Part shown: positions 12,114 to 24,036 of the stretch, piece after piece | How the letters are laid out: each line of letters opens with the position of its first letter | Position numbering within the stretch: position 1 is the first letter of the stretch | Source: Sporothrix humicola | Taxonomy: Eukaryota > Ascomycota > Sordariomycetes > Ophiostomatales > Ophiostomataceae | Assembly: GCA_021396245.1 (NCBI GenBank) | Contig: WNYE01000010.1 | Span: 248,001 to 312,000, forward strand | Direction of reading: 5' to 3' | Length of the DNA: 64,000 nt | Notes under the pieces: generated by a model | Seen by the model: only the letters and a program-made list of their open reading frames with translations | Told to the model about the DNA's origin: nothing | Databases searched by the model: none | Translations under genes and position numbers: made by a program

Positions 12114-13324
12114 AGTTAACCCCTTCAGTTGGTTGCTGCGTCTTTCTTCGATGGAATCTCGACCCATCAGTCTCTTCTCAGATTGTTCCCAACACGGATT
12201 GATTACAAAACTTTCTTCGACAAAATTGTTGAAAGGCATTGCATTTTGACATCAACAATTGGAACCGGGATGGCCTTCCCAACAAAAACAAAACCGGGGA
12301 ACCCACTTTGGCCAACGCTCCTGTTCCCCCCAAAATCGCACTTGAACATTTTTGGCATCCTGCATGACATAGACTGTTTCCGACAATACGACTCTTTACA
12401 ACTACAACTACACAACAAGATACATAGCCGACTCTTTGCATTTGCTTTCACCTTTCACCTTTTCCTTTCCTGTTTTATTTCCTATTGCATTCTTTCTACG
12501 GCGCACGGGGAAAAGGGGATGCATATTTTTCATTACAAGCGAGATCTGCGACGCGTTTGGGTATACAATTTTCACAACATGGCACAAACATACACAACCG
12601 CACACACATTACATATTATATATGCATAACGAAGGAAGTTTGGGAGATGGTGGGCTTTTGTATTGTTTTCGTTTTACTGTTTGCTTTTTTTTCTTTCTTG
12701 CTGGGACATTGTTTTTCATGGAGCTTTCAACACACATTGGATAACGGGATGCATATGACGAATTATGGGGTGTTCTTCTTTACTGCTTTCGCTTTCATTA
12801 TTATTGCTGCTTTAAACAAAAGAGCTGTTTCTTGCATTGTATTTTCACATTGATAGTGGGAGCAAAAGATTATATATCATATGTTTTCAGCCTTTTCTCT
12901 GTGGTCTCAAATTGTGACAGAAAAGCTCGGCCAGCATATTGTTGAAGGCAGTTGCTTGCCACAAGACATTGGATTGCCAACAACAGTCTTCCTCGCCAAA
13001 TCTTTGCCAGTAATAGGACGACTCGCTATAGTCAGACGAGACCAAAATCGTGTTCAACGTCCACCTCGTGAGACGATACCCCAATCTGTCACGGCCATTT
13101 CTGCTGACTCGGATCGGGCGGGGCGCGTCATCATTGTGTCTTCGAGCGGCAAGTGTGGTTTATTCATGCAATAATGCCTTTGAGGTTTTTATTTGGGGCT
13201 TATCAGGCCTGTCTTGTTGTCGTTTCGTCGTAATCTCATGTCGTCGTATCTTGGTCGATGTTCGCGGCGCGTTGCACGCTCATCGTGTGTCCTTTTGTCA
13301 TTCTTCGTGCTGATTCGCTCTTGT
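12114..13324. other. Convergent spacer after the CHY/RING gene
   Basis: This 1.2 kb lies between the 3' ends of the CHY/RING gene and MZT1. It is AT-rich with T-runs around 12660-12720. No frame resembles a known protein. It probably holds both 3' UTRs. Confidence 0.5.
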
Positions 13325-13691
13325 TTATCGGTTCTTTTGGGTGGCCATGTATTGTTCGACTTGCTGGCCAGTTTCGCGCAGCTTCATCACGGCTCTCTGT
13401 AAAAGAAATTCTGATTAGAAGACGCGTCGAAAATAGAACGGGAGTGGAGGGGCAAAGCACGACATACAGCTAGAGCGACGGGGCTGACGCCGTTCTCGAT
13501 CATGGAGATGCAGATGGAGAGTGTACGACGGTCAAGCTGGCAGTTCTATTTGGGTGGAGAGTCAGTACGAGGAGGCCGACAACGCGAGAAGATTGAGAGA
13601 CGCGTCAACGCACAAGAATGGTGGACATCTCGTGGAGGATGTCGACGGCGGCCTGGGCAGCGGCCTGCTTCTCGGTGTGGTCGGCGGGCAT
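13325..13691 (-). CDS. MZT1: Mitotic-spindle organizing protein 1 (MOZART1)
   Basis: Three small exons (descending): 13691-13614, 13545-13468, 13396-13325; 228 nt, 75 aa, the normal size for MOZART1. The protein binds the N-terminal region of gamma-tubulin complex proteins and helps recruit gamma-tubulin complexes to spindle pole bodies. The conserved core is clear: the first exon gives the HTEKQAAAQAAVDILHEMST segment, the second gives LDRRTLSICISMIENGV, and the third a C-terminal helix starting RAVMKLRETG. Both introns are GT-AG (GTGCGT and GTATGT donors), each about 70 nt. No single exon shows as a long reading frame, so this gene is easily missed. SPC25 lies directly upstream on the same strand. 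Confidence 0.92.
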
Positions 13692-14234
13692 ATTGACGGA
13701 GAGGATGGAGTTGACGATGTATAGTCTGTTGGGTGTAGCTGTCGCAAGTTCAAGTTCGGGTGGACGTTGACGCTGGGTTGATGTTGGAAGTTCAAGAGTT
13801 GAAGTTGAGAACGTGGGTTAGCCAGGAGAATTGATTTTAGCGCGTTGCGGGGGCGTGACGCCCTGTGTGACACTGAAGGGACAACCCGCCTAAACTTAAC
13901 CCCACTGTGAATAAACAGGGGAATCCCATCTGTTTCTACAGAGAATAGTATCCTTGTCGCAAATATTCATTGTCTTCTTCTTCTTCATTTACAATTTTAG
14001 TAGATTTTACAGTCCGTCTTCAGGTTGAAAGTCAAGATAGAAGTAAACAGAAATGGCATAAATCATTATATCCGGTAGTAGAAACAAATGTGAAAAGGTA
14101 TCCAAGACAACCAAAACGCCGTACCTGCTCCCTTCCGTCGTCCTTGTGTGCATTATCTCCAGTCCCAAACGTGTCTTCGTACGTAGAGGCGGCCTTTTGT
14201 GGCCTCTCATTTCCACAGCCCCTCTCCTCACCAT
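13692..14234. other. Spacer between MZT1 and SPC25
   Basis: This 543-nt piece separates the SPC25 stop from the MZT1 start, both on the minus strand, so it holds the SPC25 3' end and the MZT1 promoter. No gene is seen. Confidence 0.5.
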
Positions 14235-15072
14235 CTACCCCGACTTCATTGCCTCGACAAAGAGCTCCCGCATGCCCTTGAGTAGGACAACCAGCTCGCG
14301 TGTCTCGTTGACACGCTCCAGCAGCCGGTCGACCTTTTCGCGCTCGAGCTTGGGCCGGCAGTGCCGCACGGCGTAGTCGCGCTGGGCGGTATCCAGCTCG
14401 AACCACGCCTCGCGGGCCCAGTCCTGGTCGTCAATGTGCGTGTAGACAAAGCGCAGGCGGTCGTCGTTGCCGGCGCCCTCCATGGTCAGGCATAGGTTGG
14501 TGACCCAAAAGTCGAGCTCGGGGACGTTGAAGCGGGCCTGGGCCTCGCGCTGGCGGGCGCGGGCTTGCTGGGCGGCGATTTTTGCGTCAATGGCGCGCTG
14601 GGTGTCGGCGACCTGGCGGGCGAGGGCGTCGCGCTCGGCTTCCTGGCGGTCGCGCTGAGATGCCAAGGTGGCAATGGCCGTCTCCATTTCCTGCTTCTCC
14701 TGTTTCTCCTTGGCCATGGTCTGTTGGAGGCTGTTGGACTTGAGCTGCACGATCTCAATGTCCCGCTTGCGCATCCGCTCGTCCTCTGTTTATGTTAGCA
14801 GTTGTCCTGCGGTCTATCCTTTATTGTCTATCTTTCCGTGGCCACCTACCCTGAAGTTCTGCGACGTTCATGCGGAATTGGTTGCGCTCCTCGAGCACCC
14901 GCTTCCGGCCCTGTTCGATGAATCCGTCGAAGCGGACTGTGAAGCGTGCCATGCGCTCACGCAGCGCATCAAAGCCGAACTCGATGCTTGGCAGCTGGTC
15001 GGCCATAGATGGCCCTGCCGGCGCCATTGTTTGCCGGCTTGTCGACATTGACGGCTCGAATGCGGCGGCCAT
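14235..15072 (-). CDS. SPC25: Kinetochore protein Spc25 (Ndc80 complex)
   Basis: Two exons, 15072-14850 and 14785-14235, with a 64-nt GT-AG intron; 774 nt, 257 aa. Spc25 pairs with Spc24 in the Ndc80 complex and anchors it to the inner kinetochore. The N-terminal part is short and Ser/Pro-rich, followed by a coiled coil (about residues 55-165) rich in Glu, Gln, Arg and Ala. The C-terminal globular part has the Spc25 signatures ELDFWVTNLCL, IEGAG-like MEGAG, RFVYTHID, AWFELDT, CRPKLEREKVDR and the terminal LLKGMRELFVEAMK. The splice joins G to AG and restores a Glu in LQEDERMRKRD. RRN6 is transcribed away from the same 645-nt promoter region. Confidence 0.95.
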
Positions 15073-15717
15073 TGTGTGCGTGGTGGGGTGGTAGAATCAG
15101 GAGTGTTGTCGGAGGCGTGCTCGAGTTGAAGGGGGCTTTATAGTTTTCGTCGATGTCCGCGTTTTTGTGCTGCCGCGTCATGTGGTATCGAGTCGTGGCG
15201 GTTGTGTCGTGAGTGTCGTCGTTTGTCGTCGTTTTGAGTGTTTGCATCGAAAGTCGAGATTTCGCGATTTTGGTGGCAGTTGCGCGCCATTGTTTATATT
15301 GTATTTCTGTTTTGGAACTAGCGCTTGTCGCTGTGGTGATTTTTGGGCAGGAACAGTGCGGCCACTCATTTTTCCTGGTAGGCCCGTGAGTGGTGCAGGT
15401 GCCACTGGCAGCGGACCCACATTTCAACGTCTAGCGTATTGGACCTTCCTAGCTTCACGCAATTCACGGTCAAATCGAGCTTCTGACTTTTTCGTATGAA
15501 CATAAGACTGAAGAAAGCAATTCATGCATGGACCTTGAGACTCACAACACACAGAAATCCATACGACCGATGACACTTGTCATCTTCCTATTTTCTTGAC
15601 ACAGCACTGACAGTTTTGCCCTCTTTCGTCACGGCCAACCTCACCTCACCACCACCCAGGATCAAATCATGATATTTTCGCCTCGGTCAAATTGGACTTA
15701 TCGATACTCCCATCCAT
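15073..15717. other. Divergent promoter region SPC25 / RRN6
   Basis: This 645 nt lies between two start codons on opposite strands. I recognise no coding sequence. The part next to SPC25 (15080-15330) is rich in TCG/GTCGT repeats. Confidence 0.55.
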
Positions 15718-18700
15718 ATGGCTGAGAGGCGCCGGACAGGGCAGCCTGCAAGGGCCAGGGCTCTGCCTGTTGCCCTTGTGCGTGACCACCGCGTCAATGA
15801 CCTGGTGCTGGGCCACGTCGGGCGGCTGACCTATGTCTCTGCCGAGAACAACAAGAACGAAAACAACAACGATGACGACGATGAGGACAATGAGAATGAT
15901 GATGATGGTACCAACAACAAGGCAGCCATCGGCAAGCTTCTCACAAACCGCTTCCTGGGATCGGGTGGGTTGTGCCCGTGCGAATTTGCTTGCGTTTGAG
16001 GCTCAATAGGCCACTGACTTTTACTAGTCTACACGTTCCAAGAAGTTGCGCGGTTCCAGGAATGGTTCCCGCCGACAGCGACAGACATCTCCGGCGTCCG
16101 AACGGTGCCCCAGATGTACCTCAAGAAGCTGCTCGCAGACGCTCCGGACACGCTGGAGGGCGTTGCCGGGACGTTGTATCCTGCTTTCGTCCAAGAAGCG
16201 CAAGAATCGGAATTGTTCCAGTCTCCGCAGACAAGACTGCCACTGCTCTCCTATGGCGAGATCACCGATATGAGCGGCCGCGAACCCGTGGCACGACCAG
16301 CTCTGGCGATGCCCACGGGCCAGTCGGGCCACGCTCTCCGCATTGTGCTAACACGCGGCGAAGACTGGGGCTGGCACGTGGAAGGCAATGTCACAATGAA
16401 CCTGACAAACATTGATCGCGAGGACGAGGGCCACTGGTGCGACAATGCGCTGTCTATCAACCAGATCAAGTTTACTGCGGGTAGCAGCTATCACAGCAAC
16501 AGCAGTGCTCGAAACAATGTCGGCAGTGCCAAAAGCACAAAACGGCCGCTACGATGGATTCTTGTCCAGACGGCTGCAGAAACGATCATTTTCCAGGCGA
16601 CAATGCACGGTCTGCCGGTCCAGAGGAAACGCTGTGCCTGTGACAATGTCAACCGCGGCCTGACGTACATCACCGTCGAGCCCATTATTCGCATACCGAT
16701 TTCAGACACGGGCAATCGTGCGCATTGTGATGTGACATTCAATCCGGCCACGGAGACGAGGCCGCCACAAATTGCCATTATCGACGAGGCCGGTCAATGG
16801 ACCGTCTGGAACATTACGGGCAACAGACACGTGCGCAAGAATATCTTTCTTCCGTTCCTCTATGCCAAGGGCACATTTGCAGACAGCAGTCTCTCTGGCT
16901 CTTCCATTCTCTCACAAGATCTTGGCCATCTGCATAGGATCTCGTGGCTGCCAAAGGCTGCAGACGACGGGCCTCAGTCAACCACTCTCTTGATCAGCAA
17001 TGCCACGTCGGTCAGCGTGATTGGTGTTGACACCAAAGACACTCTTTTACGTACATTCAACGCAGTCCACAGTGTTGGTGTCGACATTGTCCTCGATGTT
17101 CAGATATCCCCGCTCAACAAATCACACATCTTTGTCTTGACGACGACAGCCATCTTCTGGCTCGACTTGTCGCCTCTTCAGACTACACGACTGCAATCTA
17201 AAGGCACTCCATCGAAATCTTCAAAAGAAGTAAAGAAGAAACAGTCGTTTGTTCTCCTCTCCTGCCCTCACTTGAGAGGACCTGGTGACAATACTGTGAA
17301 ATTGTCCTTAGCTAGTGTCAAATCAGACCACGGTGACGATGTGATCGTTGCACTCGTCTATTCGACGAAGTATCCAGAAGTGGCCGTCTTTTGGTTCCAG
17401 CAAGCCTCTAGCGGGCAAGAATCAACCTACCAGCAGCACGTCTTTCCATTTGCCCGCCCACAATTTTCCAGTCCCGACAACAAGCCCACATCTTCCGTTC
17501 TCGGCCAACAGACCATGGTCCTGCTCACCAAACCGATCCGCGTCACCAAACCCAACCCAAGACTTAAAGGCAGCCTCGGCATCGAGTACGCCCAGAATGG
17601 AGTATGCGTTTTCCAGGTTCTTGCGCTGGGCACTGACCTGAGTTTCTGGTCGTCCATCTGTGTCAGTTCGTCGGCGCCCTCTGCTTTAAAACTGGATCCT
17701 TTTTTGCTAGTCATGAAGAGACGGCATGGCGACCGGTCGGGAGTCTTGGAAAAGCGGCGGCAAGCCGGATCAAAGCATGTCAGAAGCTGCTTTGTCGTTT
17801 CCGACGAGTTTGAAGACCACCTGCTAAATGAAGATGCGGCAATCAAAGCCAGCAAGTTCGGAAGTGCTTCATTTAATGACGGCCGCTCATCCCGACCACT
17901 GCAGGTGCACAATATGGCCAGACTCTACAATCTCCTCAATAAGTACATGGACAAGGCTGCAGTGTCGGCCTACCAAGCAACCGACATGGTCCGCGGATTC
18001 CAGAACCCTTCTCCGCTCGACATTGTGCGGCAGATTATCGATATTGCAAGCGAGCACGGGAGCTTTGCCTATACGACGCTGTGCGTTTTTTTATTCTTTT
18101 TTTTTTTTCATTGTGTACCTTACTAGTTATAACTTCGTCGACTAACCCTTTTTATACCTCTATAGACTCAACATCTCCAACTACGAGTACATCCTGGAGT
18201 ACGGTGCCGATCTGACTGATTTTTCATGGACACGGCAGCTGGCCGACCTTGATATTGGATCTATTGAAGACAGCCGAGTGTCTATTTCCAGTCTCATGCC
18301 GGAAGCACAGGCTCGGAGTGGTGATGCACCAACTCTGTACGACGCCATGTCGGAGCTCTGCCTGATCCATCGAGTGGGAGATGGAGACGAAAACGCTATG
18401 GATGCTCGCCGTCAAGGCCTGTTGGCATTTGCTGCCGTCCAGCTGTTCTTCTCGCAAATCAGCATGGTCGTCATGCCGCGCCAGATTTCTGTTCCGTTTG
18501 GCGGTAGTGCACCGACCACGCCTGGCTTTGAAGATGGAGGACTGAGCGCCGCGTCCACACCTTACTCGGCCCACTTCCCTCGTTCTGACAACGATGCTCG
18601 GCTTCGCAACATGAACATTCCGTCATCCTCGCCTGTTTTGTCACAGTTACAAATGCGTGAGCCGACGTCGTCCCAGATTGCTATTCCGAGCTGGCTACCT

Positions 18701-19414
18701 TCTTCGTCCCAAGATGACGGCTTGGGTGGTGGTGGTGGAGGCGACAGTAATGTTCTTCAGTCGCTCGAAGGCGGCGACGGTGACGAGCTTGAGCCAGGAG
18801 AGGCCGCCACAGGACCACCACAGGAAGATCCCGTGATCTCGCGACTGCGCCAGTATGCCAAGTCGATACGGACAGAACCGCCACGCACCGACGGCGAACT
18901 GCGTCTCCTCTCGCACTGGCAGCTCGGCAGCGACCCCGACCAGTTCCACTGGGTGCCGTTGGGCGCCAAGGGCGAGGCCGAAGAAGAGATGCGGCGTCAG
19001 GCACAAGAAGCCCGTGACCGGCGTCGCAAGCGGATGGAGAAGCGGGCCATGCGCGACCGGGACCGGCTGTTGATGCTCGGCGGAGGTGTCGGTATGAGCG
19101 GTATTGGTAGTGGCACTGGTCTCACGGCTGTATCGTCGCCGGCTGTGCCACGGATCCAGCCGAGCAGCCAGATCATACCTATACCGAGCCAGATCATGTC
19201 CAGCCAAGTCATGGCCGGCCAAGGTCTGTCCCAGAGTCAAATGCCTATTCATCACGGCATCATGTCGAGCCAGGCCGGGCTTGTTCCTCCGTCCAGCCAG
19301 GTGTTTTCGAGTCAGGTCATGCCGTCATCGCAGCCTGCCATTCACATTGGCAGCCAATTCAGCCAGCGGCCCAAAAAGAAGAAGAAGCCCAAGGTGGCAC
19401 GAGGCTTCAAGTAA
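15718..19414 (+). CDS. RRN6: RNA polymerase I-specific initiation factor Rrn6
   Basis: Three exons, 15718-15964, 16028-18080, 18166-19414; 3,549 nt, 1,182 aa. Rrn6 is part of the core factor that places RNA polymerase I on the rDNA promoter in the nucleolus. Recognition rests on the WD-like repeat half (segments such as VYTFQEVARFQEWFP, PQIAIIDEAGQWTVWNI, DWGWHVEG) and the ending KKKKKPKVARGFK, where fungal Rrn6 proteins carry a basic motif. Both introns are GT-AG and both joins restore split codons (G|TC Val and CT|A Leu). Exon 1 contains an Asp/Asn/Glu-rich insertion. The tail from about residue 1098 to 1168 is packed with Ser-Gln pairs (see findings). The stop codon sits in AAGTAAGT, which looks like a donor, but the family ends here. 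Confidence 0.88.
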
Positions 19415-19913
19415 GTCTGTGGCCATATACTTACATTATATCACATTTGGTACTCTCATTTATACTTGCATCACATAGTCGGCGTTTGACAATTTTGAAT
19501 TTTGAATCATTCATAACATATACTCGAAAGAAAAAGAAACTACCGCTTGCATTTCGTCCCCAATTCATACCCTTAAAAGTAAATGATCCTCTCTTTTGAG
19601 AATGTGAGAGAGGAAGAGTTGTGGCCAGTTGGGGCCAATGAGAATAAAAGTAAAATGGCCAAGTTACGACCATACTTGACAACAAGATGTACATACACAA
19701 TGTACTTTTTTGTTCTTATGAATGCAATTGTTTGTCTGGCACGAATGCCCTTTGAACACGTCTCTCCTACACCTGTCCACTCGTCCTATCCGATATCCAA
19801 AAATTGCCGGCCATTTTACTCTGGTCGACTCTCGATTCGTCCTCTACTCAAAACGGCACAGTCCGTCTCATCACACGTCCAGTAACATGGCGAGGCCTAC
19901 GAGCATGGCCCAC
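19415..19913. other. Convergent spacer RRN6 / WASP
   Basis: Both genes end in this 499-nt AT-rich stretch. No gene or RNA is seen. Confidence 0.6.
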
Positions 19914-22036
19914 CTAGTCCCAGTCGTCGTCTGACTCTTCGTTGTCTGAGTTGTTAGTAGGAGGTAATAAAAAAAATAAAAAATAGAGGAAACTGGGGAC
20001 TGCACTTACCACTCTTGCTAACTTTCTCCTTGCGCTTCTGCAGCTCAGCCATCAGCGCCAGCGAACCAGTAACATTGCCGCCACCACCACCACTGGCAGC
20101 CGCTGCACCAGCGGGCGGCCCGCTGTCTGCACTGCGTCCGCCCACTTGCGCTTCGCTGCGGTCGCGGATCTGGCTCCTGTCCACCTTCTTCAGCGCACGG
20201 ATACCGCCTGCGCTCTGGATGCCCGCCAGCATGGCCGATCTGTCCTGGCCAGCCTGTGGCAGGGGCGGTCCACCACCAGAGGGCGGAGGTGGCGGTCCAG
20301 GCGGTGGCGGGGGGCCACCCATACCACCCGGAGGTGGTGGTGGAGGAGGCGGTGGAGGAGGGACACCGCCCATACCGCCTGGAGGAGGAGGAGGCGGCGG
20401 GGGTGGGGGAGGAACACCGGCCATGCCGCTGTTGGGGTGAGGAGGTGGAGGTGGGGGAGGAGGAGGAACAGCCGACGGAGCCGTGTTTCGTGCGGGAGGT
20501 GGAGGCGGCAGTTGAGGGACAGGGCGCGTGTTGGAGGGAGGTAGAGGAGGAGCGCCGCCGACTGGAGGCCGTGGCGGGGCTGGTGGCGGTGCAGCGTCGC
20601 GAGCTGGCAATGGCGGTGCGTGCGAGCCAGAGTTGCGGCTGGCGGGCGGTGGCGGGACGTTGCGCTGGCCCGTGAACGGAGGAGGCACACCGAACCGGCG
20701 TCCACCGCCGCTGTTGTCGTCGTCGTCGATGGCGGTCTTGGGCGGGCGAGGCGGCGGCGGAGGACCGGGCGCTGCTGGGACAGGGCGGCTTTGTTGCTGT
20801 GCGGGCGGCATCTTCGAGTGCGCGTATCTACCGGCATCGGCGAGTGGCGGCGGCACAGAGTATTTCGGTCGCGGCGGCGAGGGCTCGCGTGGTGGTTCGG
20901 GAGGTGGTGGAGGCGCTGCTGGCGCAGAGGGAGTTGGGTCGGTCTTTGCGGCATACCGACGAGGGGCAGGAGGCGGCGGCGGCGGTCCGCCTCCCCGCTT
21001 GGCAGCTCCTGCGCCGCCACTGACACCGCCTCCGGGTGGGGGAGGTGGTGGTGCTCGCATGCCTGGTCCACTAGACGCTGCGACTGCGGCAGTAGCGGCA
21101 GCAACGGCAGGCGGAGGCGGAGGCGGTGCTGGCGCGGCTGCTTGTGGAGGAGGCGCTGATGGAGCAGGTGCAGCAGCAGCAGCAGGGCCAGGTGCCGGCT
21201 GCTGGCGCAAGAAGTCGACAATGAAGTCCTGGTTGTCGCGGATAAACTCGTCGGTCAGGCCCTTGGCTCGTAGGTCGTCACCGAAATGTTCGCGCCAGTT
21301 GGGGTCGAATGCGTCGAGCGTCGCAAACTCGGAAGGCGGTGTCGGGCCGCGGCCGCCATTGATGCTACCCGACCGGCCGTGGCCAAAGCTGCTGCCGGCC
21401 CCTTGCCCTGGTCCATAGCTGCGTGGAGACTCGGGCGGTGTTGGTGCCGAAGAGTGGCGGTGGCCGCCAAAGATGCCGCCGAGCAGCGAGTGTTTGTGGC
21501 CGCCCGTAGTTGCTGGTGCGACGGAGCCGCCGAAGGGCGTGGCCCGTGTGGCCTTGCTGGCGTTCTTTTCGCGGTCGTCCATCTTCTTCTTGAACTGCTT
21601 GGCCTCTTTCTCGTCGGCAAAGGACAGTCCGGCGAGACAGTCTTCGAGCTCAAACGTGTGGAAGAAGACACGGTCCTGGTTGTAGTTCCACGTGTCGTAG
21701 ATTTCCTGGTCCCAGATGACACCACGGTTTCCGGACTGCACGGGTTAGTGGGGTGTGAGGAGAGGGTGCGCAAAAAGCAAAGCAATTAAGGGCAAAGGAA
21801 AGGGAAGGGAAGGGAAGGAAACGTACTGAGATGTCAACCATCTTAATCCAATATGTGTTGCCGACCAGGTCGTTGCAGAGCACGGCGGCGCCCTGGAGGC
21901 CCGTGTCTGTCCATTTTTGGCGGTTGGGGAACGCAATGTAGAGCTTGGCGACGGCGACGGCCTGGATCTTGTTGTTTGCCTTGGGCACGAAGCGCTTGAC
22001 AGTCTCCTTGTCGGTTTCGCCCAGAGTCGACGGCAT
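19914..22036 (-). CDS. LAS17: Wiskott-Aldrich syndrome protein homologue (Las17/Wsp1)
   Basis: Three exons, 22036-21827, 21735-20010, 19945-19914; 1,968 nt, 655 aa. WASP activates the Arp2/3 complex to nucleate branched actin at endocytic sites. The WH1 domain spans about residues 1-115 and is split by intron 1 after VDIS; GVIWDQEIYD..RVFFHTFELEDC follows. A very long polyproline region has several runs of 8-12 Pro separated by GGMGG or GGMAG and would bind profilin and SH3 proteins. A WH2-like actin-binding segment (RSAMLAGIQSAGGIRALKKV) comes next. The last exon is only 32 nt and carries the acidic Arp2/3-binding end (DNEESDDDWD). Without this tiny exon the protein would run into intron sequence and lose its acidic tail. 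The donor before it is GTAAGT, with a CTAAC branch site. Confidence 0.95.
20244..20520 (-). repeat. GC-rich minisatellite encoding Pro/Gly runs of WASP
   Basis: Repeated units of about 60 nt encode blocks of roughly 10-11 prolines followed by GGMGG or GGMAG. The near-identical units make this stretch likely to vary in copy number. Confidence 0.7.
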
Positions 22037-23155
22037 GGTGTTTTGTCTGTTGCCGGGCGGAGATAGGGAGGTAGGAGGGGGTGAGAGCGGAAGTAATGAT
22101 CAGTCGAGATGGAGGTCGTGCTCGAGATCGCAAATGTCGAGATATCGAGAAATCGGAATGCCCTTTCGGGGCAAATGAGGGGGTGGACGATAAAATAAAG
22201 TACGATGTAGGCAGACGGATAAAAGTTGCGAGCGATGCAGTTTAATAATGGGGAAGGGGTTGGAGGAGATTGGCGCCCAGCGTGCTAGGCGGCAGTGTCT
22301 GGTCGTCGAGCCCGCTGAGATCCGCCGCAGAGTTGTTGGTAGGAGATTCGGAGGTCGAGAAAAGGTCGAGAGGTGAGGCTCGAGAATCAACAAGAGTCGG
22401 TGGGGGAAGAGGGAAAGAGGGCGATGCGTGCAAATGAGAACGCTGGAAAGAAAGAGCAAGCCAATGTCCAATGTGGAAGGCGTGAGGCAGAACGAAGAAA
22501 TGGGAAGGAGGGATGGAATCCGACAGCCAATGACTGGCTGGACTTAGCTTTGGGCTGTGCGTTCGGATTCGCTCAAAGAGAGAAAGGGAAAGGGCACACG
22601 CACATCCGTTGGCGCTACGCTATTTTAGGCAAGCGCCAGAGCTGTCTTCAGTGGGCTGTGAGCTCAATAGCGCCCAAAATCGGTATGCCTGGAGGCAGCC
22701 GCAATTTTTGTGAGGAAAGTGCCAATACGGCGTATGACAGAGGTAAATGAGATTCAGGATCTCAGAAGAAAGGGCGAACAACAACATCCCATTGCAGTTG
22801 CTTCAATTGTCACGACGACACGGAGTTGGAAGGAGAGCCTGGCACTCCCCTCTTTTTGTGTTTCATAGAAGGCAATAGCGAGGGAGAGAAGGAATACGAG
22901 ACAGGAGAGGAAGAGAGCCCAAAGAGAAGGAGCCGAGCCCAGCGACCAGCGACCAGGGCTGAAAACAGCAGCTGACAACGGCAACACCGTCAGGCACAGC
23001 CACGGGCCCGCATCGCCTGTAAACTCAGGGTAAGAGCGCTGTAAAACTACGTAATTATGGCATCACACGACACAAACATTGCAATGAACATTCTAACTTG
23101 GAGAAGTCGTTATTTCATGAATTCGATTGGTCTAAACAAAAGAGGCTCTATTCGT
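22037..23155. other. Spacer between WASP and the 75-aa gene
   Basis: Contains the WASP promoter and 5' UTR (pyrimidine-rich on the minus strand) and the 3' end of the small gene. The open frames seen are short and resemble nothing I know. Confidence 0.5.
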
Positions 23156-23471
23156 CTAGTTATTCTTGTTCAGCGCCTCGGCCTTGGCCCGTCTCTCCTC
23201 CTTGGTGCCCTCCTGCGGCACGCCGCCGCCGCTCATCATGGCCGGGCCAGGGTTGGCCTGGTGCGCCGAAAACTTGTCCTTGACTGTCTCGAAGAGGCCG
23301 TGCTCGTGCTTGGGGGCGTCGGGCTGCATTTGGTTAGCATTTGAATGTCATTTGAAGTGGATAGCGTTGGCAGGGGACAGCGCTGAGCACTGCAGATTGC
23401 AGATTGCTTACCTTGTTGGGATCCTCCACCTGCGTGGAGAACTTGGGCTCAGAGTTGGTAGAGTTCGACAT
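23156..23471 (-). CDS. Small hydrophilic protein, 75 aa, unknown function
   Basis: Two exons, 23471-23412 and 23323-23156, with an 88-nt GT-AG intron; 228 nt in total. The ATG is the first in this frame to give MSNSTNSEPKF. The protein has no membrane segment or signal peptide and is charged: a central part HEHGLFETVKDKFSAHQ, a Gly-rich turn SGGGVPQEG, then a basic-acidic helix TKEERRAKAEA ending LNKNN. The joined exons restore a continuous frame (NK|PDAPKH). The composition looks like small conserved proteins of filamentous fungi, possibly stress-related, but I do not recognise a family and assign no function. It is divergent from the XPF gene. Confidence 0.7.
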
Positions 23472-24036
23472 TGTGAATGTGTTTGTGTTTGTGGAAGTTG
23501 TATGCGAAAATGCTTGGTTGTTTCTTTGCAAAAATGATGATATTCAAAACTTTCTTGTCTTTGTTTGTGTTTTTGTATAGAAAGAAATCTCGATGCCTAA
23601 AGACAGAGGCCGCCTTCTTTATATGGCAGGCGAGCTCTTGCCAGAAACGATGACGTTGTCCCACTATGGCTGGCCACTGTGTGTTCTGTCACAGCAATAG
23701 CATCATAGCGGGAAGGAGCGGCCTGGCCAGAAACACCTAACGCAAGTCTAAAGTGCTCCCAGCTCCGCACGTGACTTCGCGAGGGGCGAATGGCGCCTGC
23801 AGCGTGTTTCTCACTAACGCCTGGCTAAAGCAAGCGAAACGTCCCACGAAGCGTCATCATTCTGTGATTCCTCGCATTTCTCGATCGATGCACCTCACAG
23901 CTTGGCCAGATCTTCCGCACAGTCGTACTCCGAATTCCTGTTTGGGGTGCGCTCTGTGACGCAAGGCTGCACCACCCACACCCTCTTCTCCTTTTTCTCG
24001 GCAACACACCATGACGGCAGAGCAATCGCGTTCGGC
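23472..24036. other. Divergent promoter region: 75-aa gene / XPF
   Basis: This 565-nt region has no main coding sequence. A short upstream frame starts at 24011 and overlaps the XPF start (see findings). Confidence 0.55.

Noticed and set aside
16105..18126. Separate gene starting at the internal ATG 16105
   Set aside because: Splicing from the ATG at 15718 gives a continuous Rrn6 N-terminus and both joins restore split codons.
20528..21418. Gly/Ala-rich 296-aa frame on +
   Set aside because: Mirror of the polyproline coding region of WASP.
24011..24036. ATG 24011 as the XPF start
   Set aside because: Its frame stops after 20 codons; no splice sites were found that would join it to the XPF frame.
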